Part shown: positions 14,182 to 19,474 of the stretch, piece after piece
Layout of the letters: the number at the start of each line of letters is the position of its first letter
Numbering within the stretch: the first letter of the stretch is position 1
Made by a program: the position numbers and the translations under genes
Notes under the pieces: generated by a model
Seen by the model: only the letters and a program-made list of their open reading frames with translations
Databases searched by the model: none
What the model was told of the DNA's origin: nothing
Source of the DNA: Clostridium sp. CAG:448
GTDB taxonomy: Bacteria; Bacillota; Clostridia; Oscillospirales; CAG-272
Reading direction: 5' to 3'
NCBI GenBank assembly: GCA_000433415.1
Contig: FR890459.1
Span: 4,148 to 23,621, forward strand
Length of the DNA stretch: 19,474 nucleotides

Positions 14182-15261
14182 TCATGTGTCAGGGACGCAA
14201 GGGACGGAAGGAACGCAGGTTTCACACACCGTGTTTTGTGCGTCACTTACGGCACTTTGCGTCACATTGGGTAATGCGGAAGGAAGGTACTGTACAAATA
14301 AGTAGCGTTGTCCGTTGCTCCGTTTGCTCTGAAACTTCACACCATTCTCGGCAAGGAGACGCTGGCTGCGATTCATCATCTGCTTGAGCGCTTTGGGAGA
14401 TAGGTGGGTTCCGGCGTAGGCGTTGTAGCGTTCGGCAAACTCCGAGTTGTCGCCACGGTATTCTTTTTCTGCCCTCATAAATTCCGACAGCAAAGAAAGT
14501 TCGGACGGAAGCAGAATCTCCGGCGCCTCAAGGCTGTCCTTCATCAACGACCAGATGCAGGTCTTGGAATCGAAATGCAGTTCGATCCTTCGCGAAGGGA
14601 TGTCCCTCCCCGTGCATTCCAGAACGCCGTCGGCTTGTCCCCTCTGCGCATGATCCAAAACAAACACTGCGTCCACCGCACCCGAAATGCCCGTTGAACC
14701 GGAGATCTTGTTCAGCGGATCGCTGTCTCCCATTTTGCGCAGATGGTGAATCAGCAGAATCGTCAGATTCAACTCGTCGGCAAGGCGCTTGACCTGTCGT
14801 ACTTCCTCGTAGTCGCTTGCATACGAGGTATCGTTTCCCGGCTTGCGGATGATCTGAAAGGTATCGATGATAATAAGCGCAAGGTCGGGGTGTTCTTTTT
14901 TGAAGTTCATCAGCTGCGGAATCAGCCCGTCATTCAACGAATCGGCTTCAAAGGACAGAAAGAGATTTCCCGCGCCCTCGTCGGTGATGGCATTCAGGCG
15001 GTCGTGGATGCGCCCGTTGCCGTCTTCCAGGCAGAGATAGAGAACTGTGCCCGGATGGACTTTCAGCCCCCACAGCGCCTCTCCCTTGGCGACATGCAGG
15101 GCAAGGTCGAGTGCCATCCACGACTTGCCGATCTTTGGTGCCCCGGCTAACATACACAACCCCTGCGGGAGCAGCGTTTCCACGCAGAATCTGCGTTCCG
15201 TAAATTCGGAATTCATTAAGGTTTCGCTGTCGATGACAGCAAGAGGTTTTACATTTTTCAT
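14182..15261 (-). CDS. RepA-like RecA-fold ATPase/helicase (AAA_25 type)
   Basis: A 359-aa P-loop ATPase resembling plasmid RepA (RSF1010-type hexameric helicase) and related mobile-element ATPases. Walker A is GAPKIGKS (40-47), Walker B is LALIIIDT (127-134) and LLIHHLRK follows at about 168-175, as in RepA/DnaB-like proteins. A C-terminal domain ends in a Cys/Val/Pro/Ser-rich tail. The start at ATG 15261 is chosen because AAGG lies 6 nt upstream; the open frame continues 64 codons further up through two perfect hairpins and has no ribosome site. It probably unwinds DNA for replication of the excised circle or for transfer. No separate primase or initiator is visible. It is the first gene of the leftward mob operon. 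Confidence 0.82.
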   Translation of the reverse strand: MKNVKPLAVIDSETLMNSEFTERRFCVETLLPQGLCMLAGAPKIGKSWMALDLALHVAKGEALWGLKVHPGTVLYLCLEDGNGRIHDRLNAITDEGAGNLFLSFEADSLNDGLIPQLMNFKKEHPDLALIIIDTFQIIRKPGNDTSYASDYEEVRQVKRLADELNLTILLIHHLRKMGDSDPLNKISGSTGISGAVDAVFVLDHAQRGQADGVLECTGRDIPSRRIELHFDSKTCIWSLMKDSLEAPEILLPSELSLLSEFMRAEKEYRGDNSEFAERYNAYAGTHLSPKALKQMMNRSQRLLAENGVKFQSKRSNGQRYLFVQYLPSALPNVTQSAVSDAQNTVCETCVPSVPCVPDT

Positions 15262-15277
15262 GTTTTTCCTTTCGTTT

Positions 15278-15312
15278 TTCACCGTTGGTACCACTTTGAT
15301 ACCAACGGTGAA
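15278..15312. repeat. Perfect 13-bp inverted repeat IR1 upstream of the ATPase gene
   Basis: TTCACCGTTGGTA (15278-15290) and TACCAACGGTGAA (15300-15312), with a 9-nt spacer, lie just before the ribosome site of the ATPase gene. It shares TCACCGTTG with IR2. No T-run follows on the - strand that would make it a terminator. Confidence 0.85.
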
Positions 15313-15324
15313 TCTGGTTTTCTC

Positions 15325-15353
15325 ACCGTTGTTCTCATTTTGAGAACAACGGT
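15325..15353. repeat. Perfect 13-bp inverted repeat IR2 upstream of the ATPase gene
   Basis: ACCGTTGTTCTCA (15325-15337) and TGAGAACAACGGT (15341-15353) have only a 3-nt spacer. With IR1 this gives four copies of ACCGTTG (two in each orientation) within 75 nt, a pattern suggesting an initiator/operator binding array or single-strand initiation hairpins. Confidence 0.85.
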
Positions 15354-15589
15354 AGCGGTTCTCTTTTTGGCGTACTGCGGAGTATCTCGCAGGATCTGTT
15401 CCGTGTCTGTTTACAAGGAACCGAGAATCACAAATGCATTCGCGGGTATCCATTCAACCCGAAATCGCATCTTCTGCCTGCCGGCAGACCGCACCGAATG
15501 CGGGAGTATCATTATTCGCTCCGATCCTGTCATCGCCGCTCCCGCCATCCTGTTTCCGGCAGGATCCGAAACCGTGATGAATCGCTCGG

Positions 15590-15619
15590 CGGCAAGAGGC
15601 GTCGACTTTCCTCTTGCCG
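15590..15619. repeat. Perfect 10-bp inverted repeat in the gene-poor tract
   Basis: CGGCAAGAGG (15590-15599) pairs exactly with CCTCTTGCCG (15610-15619) across a 10-nt loop. Neither strand has a poly-T tail, so it is not a terminator. Its role is unknown. Confidence 0.6.
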
Positions 15620-15686
15620 TGTCGTGGCGCTCACGTTCGGGGGCTTGCCCTTTCGGGCGGACCGGGGAGTTCCCTCGGCAGTACGC

Positions 15687-16203
15687 TATTCGGTTGTCAA
15701 AGAGCGGAGGAGGAAAATATGCCTTCACTTCTATTGGCAAAATAATCGGTGCTTCTGAACCGGTCTGGAGAAGATCTCGCAAAAATTCCCCTCACCCTGT
15801 ATTCCACACTTTTTTTGCGCTTGACCACCTCAAAATCGCATTGTTTACAAAATCGTTACAATTGTGCGCGGCTTATCATGCAAGAAAAAAGAATGAGCGT
15901 GATATTCGGTTGCCAAAGGCACGGATGTCAAGCGTCGTTTTCCGTTGTCCTTCACTTAATAGCCACAGGAAAAGCAAAAGTGCACCCCCTCACTTCTACT
16001 GGCAAAAAAATCGGTGTTTCCACAACCGTTTTGAAATTTTCTTCGAAAAACTTTTCTCTACACTCCTGTAGCCAAGAAAATCGGCGATTTGATTACCTGT
16101 TTCGAAAAGTCCCGTGAATTTCCCCCTCACCCTGTATTCCACACTTTTTTCGCGTTTGAGTGTACCAAAAATGCATTGTTTTCAAATTCGTTACAATTGG
16201 GCA
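15687..16203. repeat. Gene-poor tract of diverged direct repeats
   Basis: Between 15354 and 16221 no convincing gene is seen. Three blocks recur in the same order. TATTCGGTTG-Y-CAAAG is at 15687-15702 and 15903-15918. A 27-nt block with CACTTCTA and AATCGGTG is at 15725-15751 and 15990-16016 (25/27 identical), with a weaker third copy at 16060-16086. A long block is at 15785-15864 and 16119-16199, with 28 identical nt in a row (15788-15815 and 16123-16150) and a shared ATTGTTT...TTACAATTG end. A strong GGAGGAGG (15706-15713) precedes an 8-codon frame MPSLLLAK (15719-15745). Confidence 0.7.
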
Positions 16204-16221
16204 TCTCTCAGATTGCAGAGG

Positions 16222-16257
16222 GCAAAAAGAAAAGCGCCCAACCGGTTGGTTGAGCGC
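16222..16257 (-). terminator. Terminator of the nuclease-helicase operon
   Basis: On the - strand GCGCTCAACC (16257-16248), loop AACC and GGTTGGGCGC (16243-16234) pair with one T-G wobble and run into TTTTCTTTTTG. It lies about 43 nt after the helicase stop codon. Confidence 0.88.
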
Positions 16258-16299
16258 AAATTGCTTACGATACTTGTATTTTGTCAAGTTTATATGTAC

Positions 16300-19230
16300 T
16301 TACGACTCCGCTACCACGGACATTTTCAAGAATCCCGCTTTGAAAGCATCCGGGAAAATGAATGTTTTTTCTCCGGCATTAAAGTTTACACGGATGTGTT
16401 TCCCTGTCTTGTCGATCCATGTGATGGTGCCGGTTCCGAAAATCTTATGTACAACAACATCTCCTTTATGAACATCCGGAGCGATATATGGTTCTTCTTT
16501 CAGCGCTTGCGACGGTGTCGGCTTCGCGACAGGATTTGCCGCAGGCCTCACTTCGTATTGTTCGGTGACAAGGGACGGCGTTTTCCTTACGGTAGCAAAA
16601 GACACGGGTGAAACGGGAGATTGATCTTCTTCCGGTTCACTGTCATCCGACAGCGTTTCCGGCGGACGGTCATTTTCCATCGTCGCCTGCTGATTGTAGA
16701 ACAGCTTTGCATATTCTTCGCGGCGAATAACGGTATCCCAACCGCCGATATCTTTGCCCTGATGCCTGTCAATCCCGGTATAGAACAGGCTGGAATCCTC
16801 GTATCGCTTGAATTTGAAAATCGCATCATTCATCAGACTTGCATTGAAAACGCCGAGCGAACAGAGCAGTTCAAAGTCTTTGACATCCAACCCGGTTACC
16901 TTTTTGAAAAGCCCTGGTTCCAGTTGCGTGATTACATCGCGGAGCGACCGCTCCCTGTAATCGGTCAGATACATAAATACCGGTACGCGTGTTGCGAATT
17001 TGATGAGTTTTTCCTGAATCTGCTTGCGCATGGATTTGTATTCTTTTTCTTCGGCGGAAATTTCCTTCTTTTCCTTCGGCGTGAGTTTTTCTTCGCCTTC
17101 TTTTTTTGCCTTTTTCACCGCTTCGGATTTGTTGATGATGGTCTGAATATCGCTGTTCAGGGAGCGGAAGCCCTCTATGTTCATCAGCGCATCAAGTGCC
17201 TCTTTGCTTGCCAAAAGGCGGCTCAGCGTGCCGTTGTCCACATTGACAAGCAGTGCAGACTCCCAACGCTTGGCAAGCAGCGTTGCACTGGTACCCGCCA
17301 TTGCAATATCCAACACATCCTGCGCGTTGATCTGCCGCATGGTGCTGCCGTCGTAGGCAAGAACTGGCAGGAAACCGATAAATTCCGCCACCTTCTTTTC
17401 GGGATTGGATTCATTGACATCCAATCGGCAAGAGTAATCGGAAATCTGACGGAGCGCACGGTCAAGCGCAAAGTCAAAAACGTAGCACTCCTGCTTCATA
17501 ATGGTTTTGTTGCCCGCCTCGTCGGTGATTTCCCATGGGGACTGCACACGGAATGCGGTCTGAAAATAGGTTTCGGGGGATTTGAGATTGCGGAGCATGA
17601 AAACGCCCGTCCACGGCTTGACCGTGACCCCTGTCGTCAGCTTTCCGCAGGAGAGTGTGATAGTTTTGGTCTTCAGCGGATCACCCATCGACTTCAGCAC
17701 AGGTGCAAGCGCATCCAATCCGATCCCCGCGCGTGTTCCGGCGCAGACATTGATCCTGTAATCGTGATAAAATGCGTTCTGCTTCTGCATGAGCAGATTG
17801 TACATAGCAAAACAGGCGGCAACATTCGGCAAAAACCACAGCGTGTGCGACAGAACATTCAGAAGGCGTGTATCGGAATACGGCATTGGCGGACGCCGAT
17901 CCTGACCAAGCTTCATATCGTCTACATTGGAGGGCAGGTAGGATCCGCGAATGAGATCCAACCACTTCTGCACCTCGTTTTCGTAAACAAACCGTGCGTC
18001 TTCCCCCTTCCCCTTTGCGGAGAAGAAAACATTCAGGTCAAATTCATTGAATTCCCCCTGCATGGCGATCTGACGGATGCTGTCGGGGATGCGGTAGGTC
18101 AGCATGACCATGCGCGGCAGGGACAGATACGGATTGCCCGAACCTACCCAATTTTCCTTGGCGCGTTGCTCGTCGGAATAAGTCCAGTTGAAGATCTGAT
18201 CTTCGATGAATTCGCCCGAATTGATGGCGCGGAAAGGCGTACCCGAGAGAAACAGATAATAGCTTGTTGTAATGGGCAAAAAGGTTTCATTGTAGGCGTT
18301 TCCCGCTTCTTCCATACTGTATTTTTCGGCATCGAAATCGGCAGACTCTTCTTCGTCCGGATTTTCAAAGAGTTTCCTTGCATTCTCACGCCACGCGCCG
18401 AAATGATACTCGTCAAAAATCACCAGATCCCAATTGGTGGTATGGATGAATTCGTTTTTTGCCTTGATACCGCCCGCTTCATTCGTCCCGAGCAGATCCT
18501 GAAAAGAGCCGAATACCACAATAGGACGGGACTTGTCCGCCATTTCATATTGACGGTCTATGTTCATGTCGCCCATATGTGCGTCCTTGTTGGAGACAAA
18601 CTGCCAACCGTCAAAGTCTACATGGGTCACCAGATCCTCGCGCCATGCCGACTCAACTGCGGGTTTGAAGGTCAGCACAAGGATTCTGGAGAGTCCCATT
18701 TTCTTTGCCAGCTCGTAGGAAGCAAATGTCTTGCCAAAACGCATTTTGGCATTCCAGAGAAATTTCGGGACTCGCCCCGGCTCGTCCGACTTGGCTTTTC
18801 TGAAATAATCCGCAGTGCGCTCCACGGCACGCACCTGTTCGGGGCGCATACGGAAGGTCGCCGTGCGCTCGCCGTCTGACCGGATTCCGGTTTTCAGCTC
18901 GGTTATCGCCGCCCTGACATCCTCAACCTTGCAGTTGAACCACTCGTTGCGGTCACTTCCTGTGTTCAGCCGACGGAATCCGCGGCGCTCCAGAATACGG
19001 TGGATATCGTGATCGGTAAAACAGGAACCGTCGGGACACATGGCAGACTCACGCAGGAGAATCTGCGCCTTGACACCGCTCGTGTGCGTCTGCTCATAAA
19101 TGCGTTTTTCAACATCCCGTTCGGTATATCCGACCTTGATGTAACCGGTGTGGGATGCAACTCTGGGAAGCGTGTAAACATAAATTGTTGGGGTAACAGC
19201 GGGGCGTTGGATGAAGAAATCGGTTGACAT
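16300..19230 (-). CDS. GIY-YIG nuclease fused to SF2 DExH helicase, putative defence/restriction enzyme
   Basis: A 976-aa multidomain protein. Residues 14-100 form a GIY-YIG (T5orf172/MUG113-like) nuclease: IYVYTLP, GYIKVGYTERDVEKRI, then DIHRIL and NEWF. A type III restriction-like SF2 helicase follows: motif I AKMRFGKT (161-168), motif II DEYH (273-276), motif III SGTP (329-332) and a motif VI-like TYFQTAFRVQSPW (554-566). Then come a charged coiled coil (KKAKKEGEEK...) and, in the last about 50 residues, a small beta domain (GDVVVHKIFGTGTITWID, then VNFNAGEKTF) like the Tudor/SH3 tail of UvrD/PcrA. The start at 19230 has GAGG 9 nt upstream; an earlier in-frame ATG at 19272 lacks a site. 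The acidic residue usually Glu in the GIY-YIG core may be Asp here. No methyltransferase is nearby. Likely foreign-DNA cleavage (inference). Confidence 0.85.
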   Translation of the reverse strand: MSTDFFIQRPAVTPTIYVYTLPRVASHTGYIKVGYTERDVEKRIYEQTHTSGVKAQILLRESAMCPDGSCFTDHDIHRILERRGFRRLNTGSDRNEWFNCKVEDVRAAITELKTGIRSDGERTATFRMRPEQVRAVERTADYFRKAKSDEPGRVPKFLWNAKMRFGKTFASYELAKKMGLSRILVLTFKPAVESAWREDLVTHVDFDGWQFVSNKDAHMGDMNIDRQYEMADKSRPIVVFGSFQDLLGTNEAGGIKAKNEFIHTTNWDLVIFDEYHFGAWRENARKLFENPDEEESADFDAEKYSMEEAGNAYNETFLPITTSYYLFLSGTPFRAINSGEFIEDQIFNWTYSDEQRAKENWVGSGNPYLSLPRMVMLTYRIPDSIRQIAMQGEFNEFDLNVFFSAKGKGEDARFVYENEVQKWLDLIRGSYLPSNVDDMKLGQDRRPPMPYSDTRLLNVLSHTLWFLPNVAACFAMYNLLMQKQNAFYHDYRINVCAGTRAGIGLDALAPVLKSMGDPLKTKTITLSCGKLTTGVTVKPWTGVFMLRNLKSPETYFQTAFRVQSPWEITDEAGNKTIMKQECYVFDFALDRALRQISDYSCRLDVNESNPEKKVAEFIGFLPVLAYDGSTMRQINAQDVLDIAMAGTSATLLAKRWESALLVNVDNGTLSRLLASKEALDALMNIEGFRSLNSDIQTIINKSEAVKKAKKEGEEKLTPKEKKEISAEEKEYKSMRKQIQEKLIKFATRVPVFMYLTDYRERSLRDVITQLEPGLFKKVTGLDVKDFELLCSLGVFNASLMNDAIFKFKRYEDSSLFYTGIDRHQGKDIGGWDTVIRREEYAKLFYNQQATMENDRPPETLSDDSEPEEDQSPVSPVSFATVRKTPSLVTEQYEVRPAANPVAKPTPSQALKEEPYIAPDVHKGDVVVHKIFGTGTITWIDKTGKHIRVNFNAGEKTFIFPDAFKAGFLKMSVVAES

Positions 19231-19234
19231 GGTT

Positions 19235-19441
19235 TTAATCCTCGTCGTTTTTAGATGATCTATCCTTTGCATTTGAATTTTCGGCTTCCCGATAGCTAAA
19301 GTATCTTTCTTCAGTATAAGTTTCTGCGGTTCTTACATTTTTCATCGGATTTTGGTATTGTGATTTTGGGTTTAAAAAATTTGACTGATTACCGCTTAGA
19401 TTTTTTTCAACTTTTCTTTTTTCGGTCTTTTTGCTATCCAT
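19235..19441 (-). CDS. Small charged protein, 68 aa, upstream of the nuclease-helicase
   Basis: It begins with ATG at 19441 behind AAGGAG (19455-19450, 8-nt spacing) and stops 4 nt before the start of the nuclease-helicase, so the two form a coupled operon. The protein is hydrophilic, Lys/Glu/Asn/Ser-rich and probably unstructured, with no cysteines or membrane segment. I do not recognise it. It could be a regulator or partner of the large protein. A TAAAAT-like -10 lies close to the window edge, but its -35 would be outside. Confidence 0.6.
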   Translation of the reverse strand: MDSKKTEKRKVEKNLSGNQSNFLNPKSQYQNPMKNVRTAETYTEERYFSYREAENSNAKDRSSKNDED

Positions 19442-19474
19442 TCGTCTTTCTCCTTATTTACACTATTTTACAAA

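Noticed and set aside
15278..15353. Reading IR1/IR2 as terminators or as a CRISPR-like array
   Set aside because: No T-run follows on either strand, there are only two units with different inner sequence, and no cas genes are present.
15261..15453. Upstream extension of the ATPase gene by 64 codons
   Set aside because: It would translate through two perfect hairpins and lacks a ribosome site; the ATG at 15261 has one.
15340..16071. Open frames of 243 (+) and 123 (-) codons in the gene-poor tract
   Set aside because: Each crosses the inverted or direct repeats, neither has a ribosome site near its start, and no motif is visible. The - strand frame could start at a TTG behind GAGGGG, but the product looks non-genic.
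16621..18879. A 752-codon open frame on the + strand opposite the nuclease-helicase
   Set aside because: The opposite strand encodes ordered helicase motifs; this frame gives Cys/His/Phe-rich text without motifs or a ribosome site.

Overview
The window looks like a chromosomal segment of a Gram-positive, probably spore-forming gut-type Clostridia (Oscillospirales-like by general look; this is an inference from gene content and sequence style, not a database match). Supporting signs are the tig-clpP-clpX block, consensus sigma-A promoters with 17-nt spacers, AGGAGG-type ribosome binding sites, a Cys-rich clostridial conserved protein, and a lipoprotein HtrA-like protease.

Layout. (1) 1-4131, + strand: the 3' part of a calcineurin-like phosphoesterase with an apparent 1-nt frameshift, then a promoter and the protein quality-control genes tig, clpP and clpX, closed by a bidirectional terminator. 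(2) 4137-6566: a convergent Cys-rich protein of unknown function (-) and a secreted trypsin-like/PDZ lipoprotein protease (+). (3) 6594-8336: a degraded zone with an unrecognised 146-aa gene behind a near-perfect promoter, a membrane-protein pseudogene carrying one frameshift and one amber codon, and a decayed copy of tRNA-Ser sequence. (4) 8337-10174: an intact tRNA-Ser(UGA), then an AT-richer two-gene unit: a 409-aa protein with an N-terminal HTH-like region behind a perfect sigma-A promoter with two identical-architecture operators, and a 62-aa Tyr/Glu-rich protein. (5) 10222-15353, all - strand: the conserved module of an integrative mobilizable element. In transcription order it has a RepA-like RecA-fold ATPase, a candidate oriT, MobC, a MOBP-type relaxase with a second gene nested inside it in another frame, an excisionase-like protein, a tyrosine integrase, and a second HTH protein. 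(6) 15354-16221: a gene-poor tract built of diverged direct repeats. (7) 16222-19441, - strand: a two-gene cargo operon, a 68-aa charged protein followed by a 976-aa GIY-YIG nuclease/SF2 helicase fusion, which is a candidate restriction or anti-phage defence enzyme.

How it works together. Int plus the small HTH proteins would integrate and excise the element. The relaxase, MobC and the nested coiled-coil membrane protein would process and dock the DNA at a conjugation apparatus supplied by another element, since no coupling protein or type IV secretion genes are visible. The RepA-like ATPase and the paired hairpins in front of it may support replication of the excised circle. The nuclease-helicase would be cargo. 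Neither end of the element could be fixed: the right end lies outside the window, and the left end is either at tRNA-Ser or in the AT-rich 10141-10222 stretch.
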